Notes: a model not told the origin generated them from the sequence alone. Positions 1-6,656 are shown, counted from the stretch's first letter. The stretch is 11,169 nucleotides of DNA from Desulfobacteraceae bacterium (GCA_015486915.1 WFQS01000111.1:1-11169); one strand, 5' to 3'. Program-made: numbers and translations.

Positions 1-875
1 CACTTATTCTTAACAATGGGCCTGAATATATTTCATCAATAGGTACTGAAAACAGTAAAGGCACCAAAATATTTTCACTTGTTGGAAAGGTAAAGAATAC
101 AGGTCTTGTGGAAGTTCCCATGGGCATATCCCTAAGAGATATTATTTTTAAGATCGGTGGCGGTGTTCCCGGGGGGAAAAAGTTCAAGGCAGTTCAGACT
201 GGCGGGCCATCAGGCGGCTGTATCCCTGAAGAGCACCTGGATATTAAAGTGGATTTTGATGAATTAGCCAGGGTCGGTGCGATTATGGGTTCCGGCGGGA
301 TGATCGTAATGGATGAAGATACCTGCATGATAGATGTAGCTAAATATTTTCTCAAATTTTTATCCGGTGAATCATGCGGCAAATGCTCCCCATGCCGTGA
401 GGGCATTACACACATGCTGTCAATCATGAATAGAATCAGTGAAGGTAAGGGGCGGGAGGGGGATATCGAGTTGTTGGAAGATATTGCCATGTCAACGAAA
501 AATGCATCTCTCTGTGCCCTTGGTGGAAGTGCACCGAATCCTGTCCTGAGTACGATACGCTACTTCAGAGATGAGTATGAAGCACACATAAAGGACAAAC
601 GATGTCCGGCTTTTGTCTGCAAAGATCTGATTGCGTATTATATTGATCCGGAAAAGTGCAGGGCCTGCATGATCTGCAGCAAAAAGTGCCCTGCCAATGC
701 CATTGACGGTGCAAAGAAAAAAACTCACATCATTGATCAGGACAAATGCACAAAATGTGGGACGTGTTATGAGGTTTGCCCTTCAAAATTCAGTGCGGTA
801 ACCCGGTTATCCGGCGAACCTGTTCCGGCACCCATTTCGGAAGAAAATAGAACTATACCAGGAAAGAGCAAATAA
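1..875 (+). CDS. NuoF-like NAD(P)H-dehydrogenase flavoprotein with C-terminal 2x[4Fe-4S] ferredoxin domain (5' truncated)
   Basis: The frame is open from position 3, so the gene begins upstream of the window; the GTG at 108 and ATG at 120 are internal codons. About 290 C-terminal residues are visible. They include the NuoF end of the flavin/NADH domain ([20 protein letters not shown]) and the NuoF [4Fe-4S] (N3-type) ligands [11 protein letters not shown] (C125, C128, C131 of the visible part) with a distal Cys in SLCALG (C171). A ferredoxin tail follows, with two CxxCxxCxxxC(P) motifs (C219/222/225/229 and C249/252/255/259). Complex I NuoF lacks this tail. HydB/HndC-type subunits of bifurcating hydrogenases and related NAD-dependent formate dehydrogenase or BamH-type complexes have it. 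The likely role is to oxidise or reduce NAD(P)H through FMN and pass electrons to Fe-S clusters in the cytoplasm. The partner enzyme is not visible, so hydrogenase, formate dehydrogenase or another complex cannot be decided. The next gene starts one base after the stop. Confidence 0.9.
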   Translation, partial: LILNNGPEYISSIGTENSKGTKIFSLVGKVKNTGLVEVPMGISLRDIIFKIGGGVPGGKKFKAVQTGGPSGGCIPEEHLDIKVDFDELARVGAIMGSGGMIVMDEDTCMIDVAKYFLKFLSGESCGKCSPCREGITHMLSIMNRISEGKGREGDIELLEDIAMSTKNASLCALGGSAPNPVLSTIRYFRDEYEAHIKDKRCPAFVCKDLIAYYIDPEKCRACMICSKKCPANAIDGAKKKTHIIDQDKCTKCGTCYEVCPSKFSAVTRLSGEPVPAPISEENRTIPGKSK

Positions 876-876
876 A

Positions 877-1494
877 ATGAACAAAATCAATTTACAGATC
901 GATGGAAGAGATGTTGAAGCTGAAGAGGGAATGACCATCCTTGCCGCAGCCCGCAGCGTGGGGATAAACATTCCTACCCTTTGTCACCACGAGAAACTGG
1001 AACCCTATGGGGCCTGCAGAATTTGTATTGTTGAAATTGAAGCCGGTGGTAGAAAAGGGCTTGGTGCGTCCTGCGTCCGTCCGGTGGAACAAAATATGGT
1101 CGTAAAAACCAGAACGAATCAGATTGATAACATCCGCAAAATCATTTTAGAGCAATTTCTTGCTCATGCGCCGGATTCCGGGGTGTTGTTGGATTTGGCA
1201 AAAGAGTATGGTGCCAGCAAAGACCGGTTCGAAAAACAGTCTTCTTTTTGTATTCTCTGCGGTATTTGCGTGAGATATTGTACTGAGGTAAAGAAGAAAA
1301 ATGCAATTGGCTTTTTTGACAGAGGCTCAACACGAAAAATACAATTTATTCCTGAAATAGCAGCAAAGGAATGTAAAGATTGTAAAGAATGTTTTCCGCT
1401 CTGCCCGACATCATATCTGCAGGCTGCTTATCATTTAACTGAAGCACTTGCTTTCCCTTCGATTTCTTCTGAATTGGAAGGGAAAAATGCTTGA
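877..1494 (+). CDS. NuoG/HoxU-like small Fe-S protein ([2Fe-2S] plus two [4Fe-4S] motifs)
   Basis: This 205-aa cytoplasmic protein starts one base after the flavoprotein stop, so the two are surely co-translated. Residues 1-78 form a plant-type [2Fe-2S] ferredoxin fold with ligands C36, C47, C50 and C66 (CHHEKLEPYGACRIC, then C). Two [4Fe-4S] motifs follow: C125xxC128xxC131xxxC135 and C166xxC169xxC172xxxC176. This is the N-terminal architecture of NuoG, HoxU and HndD. However, the His-Cys [4Fe-4S] segment normally between them (H...DCxxCxxxxxC) is degenerate: H97 in FLAHAPDS remains, but no cysteine lies between 66 and 125. No molybdopterin or H-cluster domain follows. It probably relays electrons between the upstream flavoprotein and an unseen catalytic subunit. 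The family assignment is firm; the complex it serves is not. Confidence 0.88.
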   Translation: MNKINLQIDGRDVEAEEGMTILAAARSVGINIPTLCHHEKLEPYGACRICIVEIEAGGRKGLGASCVRPVEQNMVVKTRTNQIDNIRKIILEQFLAHAPDSGVLLDLAKEYGASKDRFEKQSSFCILCGICVRYCTEVKKKNAIGFFDRGSTRKIQFIPEIAAKECKDCKECFPLCPTSYLQAAYHLTEALAFPSISSELEGKNA

Positions 1495-1546
1495 AGCGGT
1501 TCCTGATGTCTACGAAAAGTCATTTCCTTTGCTGTTCTTACAATAA
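1487..1546 (+). other. Possible 19-codon remnant of a third operon gene
   Basis: An ATG at 1487 overlaps the end of the preceding gene (ATGCTTGA) and sits 4 bases after a good ribosome-binding sequence (GGAAGGG). This is typical of a translationally coupled next gene. It reads only MLEAVPDVYEKSFPLLFLQ before TAA at 1544-1546. I do not recognise the peptide. It may be the decayed start of a lost downstream gene or pure chance. Confidence 0.2.
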
Positions 1547-1692
1547 TTTACATAAAAAATTGCATTTAGGCACTCGTGCGTGTGTTAAGATTCAAATATT
1601 GTAATGCCAACAGTTGAGAAAATTGTGGTCCCCTTATAAGTTGTACCCTTATAAAAGGATGTTGAAAACAATAAACGGGGTTTGAGTCATAA

Positions 1693-1947
1693 ATGTTATT
1701 ATTTCATATATTTATCTTAAAAAGCCTCTGTTTTTGTGTATTATGTGTGCATACCAAAGCAATCAAATACAATACAAAAACAGAGGTAAGATGCGCAGAA
1801 AAAAATATCAGAAGACTGGCAAAAAAGCAATTTATTGATAAAATTTCAGATGACCAGATTATAAATACTCTTATATCATCAAAAAGTTATTTAGTTCACC
1901 TACTGATTTCCCTCTTGACAAAATGTAACTGGTACCTTTCAGAATAA
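1693..1947 (+). CDS. Doubtful 84-codon ORF, unrecognised
   Basis: The ORF runs from ATG 1693 to TAA 1945-1947. Its N-terminus is hydrophobic (about residues 1-20, Cys-rich), followed by a basic middle (NIRRLAKKQFIDKISDD) and a second hydrophobic patch (YLVHLLISLL). The sequence upstream (CGGGGTTTGAGTCATAA) is only weakly like a ribosome-binding site. A 13-bp perfect inverted repeat lies inside the reading frame and another large hairpin begins at the stop codon. I recognise no family. It could be a real small protein, a fragment of a decayed gene, or chance in AT-rich DNA. Confidence 0.2.
   Translation: MLLFHIFILKSLCFCVLCVHTKAIKYNTKTEVRCAEKNIRRLAKKQFIDKISDDQIINTLISSKSYLVHLLISLLTKCNWYLSE
1725..1786. 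repeat. 13-bp perfect inverted repeat (hairpin, 36-nt loop)
   Basis: Left arm CCTCTGTTTTTGT (1725-1737) and right arm ACAAAAACAGAGG (1774-1786) are exact reverse complements, separated by 36 nt. No T-run follows on the plus strand, so it does not look like a simple intrinsic terminator. It may be a remnant of mobile-element ends or a structured RNA. Confidence 0.7.
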
Positions 1948-2012
1948 TTGATGTTGTGAATTTGTGAGAGTTTTTCAAACTCACTCACGCAAATTCATGA
2001 CTCAATTATTCT
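1941..2012. repeat. 72-bp imperfect palindrome with three paired blocks
   Basis: Three nested blocks pair in order. AGAATAATTGA (1941-1951) pairs with TCAATTATTCT (2002-2012). GAATTTG (1958-1964) pairs with CAAATTC (1990-1996). GAGTTT (1968-1973) pairs with AAACTC (1977-1982) around a 3-nt loop. The structure starts over the stop codon of the 84-codon ORF. There is no terminal T-tract, so a classical terminator is not supported. A cruciform, processed RNA hairpin or element end are all possible. Confidence 0.7.
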
Positions 2013-2135
2013 ATCCACTCTATAGTTAAAAACTACCGGTCAAAAAATTATTGCAAATCATAATAATAATAAGGCCTCGGATAAATCATAAATTTCCATA
2101 GAACAATCTGATGCCTGCTAAAAGGAGAATTTTTT

Positions 2136-2596
2136 ATGAAAACCAGAAGCTGCATCATTTTATCTTTTCTGGCCATGACAATTTTCTGCTTTTTCACCAC
2201 CTCTGCCTTTTGTGCAGGATTTTTCGCCGACATGGTTGAAACCGGCCCAAAAGGAACCGTTGATAACAAAATTAGGATCGGAGATGAAATAAGTTGAACA
2301 GAAATAGCGCAGAATTCCTACCCCATGTACAAGGCGCATTAAAGGTTGCATACTCAACGTATTCGGCCTTTGATGCAACGAAGTAGATGGGTCGGAAGAC
2401 AAGCAATCTCGTTCAACTTATAAAATTTTCGATCCTTATTGTTCAGGATGATCGATATCGTATGGATACAAAGGAAAAACAAAAAGATATTCATATCATT
2501 GTGGATGAATCAAAGAAAACAACGATGGGTCCCCAGGCCGGAAACATGATTATTACGACTATAATGACGGGCAACCGCACAGGGGAGTGTAAATAA
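2136..2596 (+). pseudogene. Secreted DUF4412/LolA-like protein gene, disrupted by an inserted element
   Basis: A strong ribosome-binding site (AAAGGAG, 2121-2127) precedes ATG 2136. The reading gives a classic signal peptide (KTR, hydrophobic core, cleavage near AFCA) and then GFFADMVETGPKGTVDNKI, but a TGA at 2295 ends it after 53 codons inside a fold-back insertion. Beyond the insertion a second frame reads VQDDRYRMDTKEKQKDIHI and on to IIVDES. That is what I expect to follow KI(Y) in small periplasmic proteins of the DUF4412/lipoprotein-sorting type (ADMV...KIYVQxxKYRMD...). Joining ATT 2271-2273 directly to ATT 2438-2440 restores one continuous frame. The tail is also abnormal: after about 2520 the open frame loses family-like sequence, while another frame reads HDYYDYNDGQPHRGV to a stop, suggesting a second frameshift. 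The gene is probably inactive. The family name is tentative; the disruption is well supported. Confidence 0.55.
2274..2437. mobile_element. MITE-like fold-back element inserted in the 2136 gene
   Basis: The element runs to about 164 bp and has inverted-repeat ends. AGGATCG (2274-2280) pairs with CGATCCT (2430-2436). After exactly 8 unpaired bases on each side, ATAAGTTGAAC (2289-2299) pairs with GTTCAACTTAT (2411-2421). Further in, TTCCTACCCCAT (2315-2326) nearly matches the complement of ATGGGTCGGAA (2387-2397), and GTTGCAT (2345-2351) pairs with ATGCAAC (2373-2379). It has no room for a transposase. It is flanked by ATT on both sides (2271-2273 and 2438-2440), a possible short target duplication. 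Removing it rejoins the host gene frame. I infer a non-autonomous element mobilised in trans, or a large palindromic repeat; the exact ends are uncertain by a few bases. Confidence 0.6.
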
Positions 2597-2968
2597 AAAA
2601 AATCACTCTTGACACATGCATATTATCCTGAACATAAACCCGGGGGTTGACTTCTAATTAATCATCATTGTCCACGATACGTTAGTGCCTTACCCCGACT
2701 TTTTACGTGTCCATCGATTTTGATGGACACGCAAAAAATCGAAAATGTTAAAACTACTATTAATAATTTCAGCATGTTACGGCTGAAGAAATCCTAAAAT
2801 CTAATTTATGACAGGTTCATCAATTTCAGTTTTCACGCCTTGCCGGACAGGTGACTTAACTTTCTAAAATTGGTAATTAATTTTTAAATGGGCTCTAAGG
2901 TTCCGATATTATACTGTTTAAAAAAATTTTTACCATTTTTTGGCTTATGATTTCGGGCTCATTGTATT
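2597..2968. other. 372-bp intergenic stretch between convergent genes
   Basis: No gene is seen. It contains the 10-bp-stem hairpin at 2700-2738 and AT-rich sequence. GGGCTC occurs twice (near 2890 and 2955). I see no canonical T-tailed terminator for either flanking gene. Confidence 0.6.
2700..2738. repeat. Perfect 10-bp inverted repeat with T-left/A-right flanks
   Basis: CGTGTCCATC (2706-2715) pairs exactly with GATGGACACG (2722-2731) around GATTTT. The stem is extended by TTTTT (2700-2704) against AAAAAA (2733-2738) across one A/C mismatch. The T-run is on the 5' side on both strands, the reverse of an intrinsic terminator, so the runs would be part of the stem. Its role is unknown; possibly an RNA 3'-end structure for the convergent genes. 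Confidence 0.65.
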
Positions 2969-4417
2969 TCAGGGTACAAGTTTAAAGGTCATGGTATTAA
3001 AATCCAGTGATATTTTTATATCCTGATCAACATATACTCCATCCAAACATAATGAATGTATGGTTAATATTGAAGTACCGATGTCGAAGGATGAAATTCC
3101 ACTTGGGCAGACAGGAGTATTGTTAAAAACATAGGCTGCGGAATAAATATTTTCACCGGTACCTGGATTGCCGGCAAATTCCCCGTCTGCCTGCCATATA
3201 ACAGCAACAGCATCGGCGCCTATTGCAACAGAAGCAGGTCCTATTGAAGGCCTTGAAAGTGAATCGGATACCATTTTTTCATCTGTCCACGACACTCCTG
3301 CATCCTCGCTTACTCTGGCAATTATTGAAAGGTTATTGCCAAACTTACCGACATAGCTGACCGCAACATTGTTTCCATTAGCCGAAACACATGGAGAATT
3401 CCTATTTAGAACACTTCCTGCGGTTGGGGCTAATTTAATATTAGAAGCAAATGACGCTCCATTGTCATGACTCACAGCGCCATAAATACTCTCTCCGGCG
3501 CTTCCTGTCCAATCTCTCATATCGCGCCATGCCAAATATAAATTATTACCTGATGCTGCAATGGAAACAGTATCCTTGGTCGCACCAGTTGTATCATCGC
3601 TTACTTCAAACGGAGAATCAAAACTTTGTCCGTGATCTGAACTTATAGACAGCATTATCTTAGCATTAGTATTTTTATCCTTTGTCTCGGCAATGTATAC
3701 ATATTTGCCATCGGCAGCAAGTACAGTGTCATCGGCTCCGAAAGTCGATATACCCGTTACTGCACCAAATGTCTGTCCATTATCTGAACTGATACTGATC
3801 TCAAGATTGTACGGTTCAACTGACGACTCCAGCCCTTTACCAAAAATAACATATACATAACCATCGGCTGCTGCTATTTTTGGTGACCTGCGATGAGTAT
3901 ATGGCTCGCTGGAAGGCAAATTATCTATTTTCTTATTTGCTGAAAAAGTGGCACCACCATCGGTACTCTTTGAAAGATAGATATCTTGTTCTCCATTCCT
4001 CTGATCTGTCCAGACAATAAAAATAGTTCCATCTGATGTAACGGCAATATTCGGCATCGCTGTGTGTGATGGATAGGAGCTCTGATCCACATCATTTACC
4101 CTTATATTGTTTCCAAATGTGACATTACCATTGGAATCAATCACCCCTTTTGCAAAATATACATCATCATGGACTCCAGTGCCGTCTGTTTTTTCATCTC
4201 TTCCATCCAGCCAGGTTGCATAGACATCATTCCCATGGATTGCAACAGAATGAAGGCCGTAATTATATAACGTCTGATCATACGACGTGCCATCATCATT
4301 TACCATCACATCAGTACTAAAATCAGCATACACAGATGAAAATAAACCCCAAACAATTAATAAGCTAAAAATCATAAAAAATAATTTAAATTTAAGTAAA
4401 AAGTAATTTGACCTCAT
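2969..4417 (-). CDS. Exported Asp-box (BNR/sialidase-like) beta-propeller protein
   Basis: I chose the ATG at 4417 (482 aa) over an upstream in-frame ATG because AAGGAGGG (4426-4433) sits 8 bases before it and a clean signal peptide follows: MRSNYF..., a hydrophobic core, cleavage after VYA (residue 31). Five Asp-box motifs (SxDxGxxF/W) occur at about residues 151 (STDGGATF), 210 (SSDNGQTF), 259 (SSDHGQSF), 316 (SHDNGASF) and 370 (SEDAGVSW), spaced 49-59 residues apart. Each repeat tends to contain W-x-D-x-R...D/E-I/V-Y (WTDQRNGEQDIY, WRDMRDWTG...ESIY). This is the six- or seven-bladed sialidase/BNR propeller fold. I see no clear sialidase FRIP motif or Arg triad, so an enzyme activity is not claimed; binding or structural roles are equally likely. 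The last 45 residues (ILTIHSLCLDGVYVDQDIKI) resemble a small C-terminal beta module common in secreted proteins of anaerobic Desulfobacterota and Geobacter. It stands alone, with no operon partner. Confidence 0.8.
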   Translation of the reverse strand: MRSNYFLLKFKLFFMIFSLLIVWGLFSSVYADFSTDVMVNDDGTSYDQTLYNYGLHSVAIHGNDVYATWLDGRDEKTDGTGVHDDVYFAKGVIDSNGNVTFGNNIRVNDVDQSSYPSHTAMPNIAVTSDGTIFIVWTDQRNGEQDIYLSKSTDGGATFSANKKIDNLPSSEPYTHRRSPKIAAADGYVYVIFGKGLESSVEPYNLEISISSDNGQTFGAVTGISTFGADDTVLAADGKYVYIAETKDKNTNAKIMLSISSDHGQSFDSPFEVSDDTTGATKDTVSIAASGNNLYLAWRDMRDWTGSAGESIYGAVSHDNGASFASNIKLAPTAGSVLNRNSPCVSANGNNVAVSYVGKFGNNLSIIARVSEDAGVSWTDEKMVSDSLSRPSIGPASVAIGADAVAVIWQADGEFAGNPGTGENIYSAAYVFNNTPVCPSGISSFDIGTSILTIHSLCLDGVYVDQDIKISLDFNTMTFKLVP

Positions 4418-4757
4418 GATAAGTTCCCTCCTTAACATTTTAAAACGTCCTGGGTTTTTGGGTAATGAACAGAGACACAATAGTCTTTATCCACATTTTT
4501 TATTGATTTAGTTCGAACTGGTGAATATGAATACAGAGATCAATGTTGAATATTATTAATATTTCGATCAGGCCTATTATTTCGATCAGGCCTATTATAA
4601 TAAGGATTAAGGTTGGTAGCACCTTTGAATATGCATAGACATTTTTTTTGCAATTTGTCAATAAAAATATTTTCAGGATAACTGTCTGTTAAGATACAAA
4701 TATTATGTTGTTTTTACAATTTCAAATTTTTCCCTTTCTGGATTCTTATTTTTTATC
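4418..4757. other. 340-bp intergenic stretch upstream of the propeller gene
   Basis: No gene is seen. It holds the ribosome-binding site of the propeller gene, a 10-bp palindrome AGTTCGAACT (4510-4519), the 18-bp tandem duplication (4561-4596) and a 17-base sequence shared with 1584-1600. An inverted repeat GTTAAGATA (4688-4696) / TATCTTAAC (4754-4762) overlaps the fic stop codon. On the minus strand TTGACA (4661-4656) with a weak TATGCA 18 bases further on could be a promoter for the propeller gene, but the match is poor. Confidence 0.5.
4561..4596. repeat. Perfect 18-bp tandem duplication
   Basis: ATTTCGATCAGGCCTATT occurs twice in immediate succession (4561-4578 and 4579-4596) with no mismatch. 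It could be a recent slippage duplication or a doubled protein-binding site about 150 bp upstream of the propeller gene start. Confidence 0.9.
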
Positions 4758-6302
4758 TTAACACATTGTCCAGTTTTTGGAGTCCACTATATAATCAGGT
4801 CGGTTATAGCCGTCTCTCACAGCCTGTTCCATGGCCGACAGTTCTTCATCGGTCAGGAAGTCAAAGTGAGTGGATCTCTTCCGTACTGAAAGGCTGCCGT
4901 TGTTCTGCAGGCACAACTGGATGAACAAGTCGATCAGGCGGTCAGGCATATCAATGATGTCCTGTATCGCCTTCTTTGTATTGTCATAGTTGGCTAGAAA
5001 GCTAAGCTCTTCCACAAGCTCTTCTTCGATCGTTTTGATTACAAACTGGTACAAAGCTTCTGACTGAGCGGTCATATCCATATATTGATACCAGCATGCG
5101 GTTTCGTTATCGACGGTCATTTGTCCCATTTCATCCAACCGATAATCGATGAGTTGCAACAAGGGTCGGGAGAATGCTTCCAAAGATGCATCATAGTCTG
5201 CCGGATTTTTGAGCATGACAGCTGAAACCGGGAACATCAGCCCTCGTGGTACCAGTTCCCGCAGCGAAAGGATATTGTGTATCAAAAACCGATGGATTCG
5301 TCCGTTTCCATCCTCAAATGGATGCAGAAAAACAAAGCCATAGGCGATAGTCGCCGCATGAATGACCGGGGATACATTTCCCGCTTTCATTCGCTTATGG
5401 GAGTCGATCAATCCCTCCATCAGACTTTGCAGGTCATCAGGTTTTGGACAAATGAAATGTATGATCTCCTTCTGATAGACAACTGTCTGGCCGACATAAT
5501 TCTGGTTCACCCGATAGTCACTGTCTTTGAAACGCGGATCGACGATGCGGTTCTGAAGCTCTATCAGCCTTTCCTTTTCACAAAAGTCTTCTTTTTCGGC
5601 AAGCTCCAGAGATGTGATAAATTTTTCAGTTCGGGAAGCGTTGGGCTTGATGTGTTCAATTTTAAAAGATGACTTTGTTTCCTTGTTGTAGAGGTAACTC
5701 AGTGCCCGGCGAAGCAGTTCAGGTGGATAGGATGTGACGATATCCTCACACCTTTTACGCAGGTCGGATGAATCCAGTTTGGAAAGTTTATCGGTTCTTC
5801 TTACGACAGGGCAAAACGATTTGGGACCAAGGAGGTTGTTTACAATGCGGTGGCGTGAAGATCTCTCTCCATTCTGAATGGTGTAATAATCCTTGGCCTC
5901 CAATGCATCGACATAATTGCCGGAAGTCAGGTCATCGACAGGCAGTTGCTTGCTGGTCAGAAACTCATAGAGGAACCAGATTCTCCGAGCATATTTTCCG
6001 GTAGGTTTGGATTTGATGTACTCGGTGAGCTCATCCTGAGAAACCTTTTCGAATATTCGAGCCAGCAAGCCCAGATTGACCCCGTCATATTTCAGCACGA
6101 ATTCAAGATGATCGCCGATCTTTTCCCCGGGCCAGTATCTTATAGGGTAGATGTCTTCTATTGCTCCACCATGAACCTTCGATCTGTGAGTTCCTGATGA
6201 GGACACAAACGAGATATGCCAATGGGGCATACCTGTCAGCCCCATCATATCAAGCAGATACGCGTAGCCTGCCGGGCGGGATTCCAAAACGTTTATATCC
6301 AT
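4758..6302 (-). CDS. Fic-domain protein (probable protein adenylyltransferase)
   Basis: This is a 514-aa protein. The complete Fic signature HPFEDGNGRIHR lies at residues 327-338: catalytic H327, metal-binding D331, and G/N/G/R for phosphate contacts. Fic enzymes transfer AMP (or another phosphate-containing group) from a nucleotide to a hydroxyl side chain of a target protein. The flap hairpin is likely VGQTVVYQ (270-277). An N-terminal inhibitory-helix-like motif SSFKIEHIKP (211-220) keeps the inhibitory Glu (E216), but His replaces the usual Gly/Asn after it. This matches the class II layout, in which the helix precedes the Fic core. The N-terminal 200 residues and the C-terminal region after 400 (TDEELSAMEQAVRDGY near the end) are typical of large stand-alone Fic proteins. 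The start is supported by GAGGAG 5 bases upstream and a promoter close by. No antitoxin-like gene is adjacent, so self-inhibition rather than a toxin-antitoxin pair is likely. The target is unknown. Confidence 0.9.
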   Translation of the reverse strand: MDINVLESRPAGYAYLLDMMGLTGMPHWHISFVSSSGTHRSKVHGGAIEDIYPIRYWPGEKIGDHLEFVLKYDGVNLGLLARIFEKVSQDELTEYIKSKPTGKYARRIWFLYEFLTSKQLPVDDLTSGNYVDALEAKDYYTIQNGERSSRHRIVNNLLGPKSFCPVVRRTDKLSKLDSSDLRKRCEDIVTSYPPELLRRALSYLYNKETKSSFKIEHIKPNASRTEKFITSLELAEKEDFCEKERLIELQNRIVDPRFKDSDYRVNQNYVGQTVVYQKEIIHFICPKPDDLQSLMEGLIDSHKRMKAGNVSPVIHAATIAYGFVFLHPFEDGNGRIHRFLIHNILSLRELVPRGLMFPVSAVMLKNPADYDASLEAFSRPLLQLIDYRLDEMGQMTVDNETACWYQYMDMTAQSEALYQFVIKTIEEELVEELSFLANYDNTKKAIQDIIDMPDRLIDLFIQLCLQNNGSLSVRKRSTHFDFLTDEELSAMEQAVRDGYNRPDYIVDSKNWTMC

Positions 6303-6335
6303 GTGCTCTCCTCGTAAAACTGTTATTCTGCTGGT

Positions 6336-6364
6336 AATATAGTTAAAATATGGCTTATTGTCAA
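6336..6364 (-). promoter_or_regulatory. Sigma-70-type promoter of the fic gene
   Basis: On the minus strand TTGACA (6364-6359), a 17-nt spacer and TATATT (6341-6336) give 6/6 and 5/6 consensus matches with optimal spacing. Transcription would start near 6328, leaving a leader of about 26 nt containing the GAGGAG ribosome-binding site. Confidence 0.75.
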
Positions 6365-6656
6365 CAAAACGATTATAAATGAGCTGTTTTCTGGTAAAAT
6401 AATTACGAATGAACGATCAGCGTTGCGAGGTCCACCTGAAAATTCTCCGAATATCTTTGAAATACCTGATCGACATAAAATAAGGCAAGATTTTTAGACT
6501 ACTCGACTTATCATTACCTGTTAATCAAGACTGCGAATATCCCAAAAATCAAGATAATACAGATCCAAGCCGCACACCATCTTTGCCAAGAATTTTTATT
6601 AATCGTTAATATAAGAATAGTTTTTTTAGTTTATCATAATTTTATTAAAAAAATAT

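Larger units (their letters stand above)
1495..2135. other. 641-bp gene-poor stretch with repeats and hairpins
   Basis: I see no convincing gene here. The stretch holds a direct repeat CCCTTATAA at 1631-1639 and 1646-1654, the two inverted repeats listed separately (1725-1786 and 1941-2012), and a doubtful ORF (1693-1947). It also holds a 17-base sequence at 1584-1600 (GTTAAGATTCAAATATT) that recurs with one change at 4688-4704. No clear intrinsic terminator with a T-run follows the Fe-S gene, and no consensus sigma-70 promoter was found for the gene at 2136. Confidence 0.6.

Noticed and set aside
108..875. Start of the flavoprotein gene at GTG 108
   Set aside because: The frame is open to the window edge, there is no ribosome-binding site at 108, and the residues upstream ([11 protein letters not shown]) are already NuoF sequence, so the start is outside the window.
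1631..1654. CRISPR-like or iteron array from the repeated CCCTTATAA
   Set aside because: There are only two copies of 9 bases, without regular spacers or further units.
2387..2596. Independent 69-codon gene
   Set aside because: Its first part is element sequence and the rest continues the family pattern of the broken gene at 2136. It is better read as the downstream half of a pseudogene.
4418..4480. Upstream start at 4480 for the propeller protein
   Set aside because: It would place 21 charged and polar residues before the signal peptide, and the ribosome-binding site AAGGAGGG points to ATG 4417 instead.
5277..5672. 131-codon plus-strand ORF inside fic
   Set aside because: It lies wholly antisense to the well-supported Fic gene and shows no recognisable domain or ribosome-binding site.
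6409..6483. 24-codon ORF between fic and the regulator
   Set aside because: It has no ribosome-binding site, no recognisable sequence and no promoter placed for it; it is consistent with chance.
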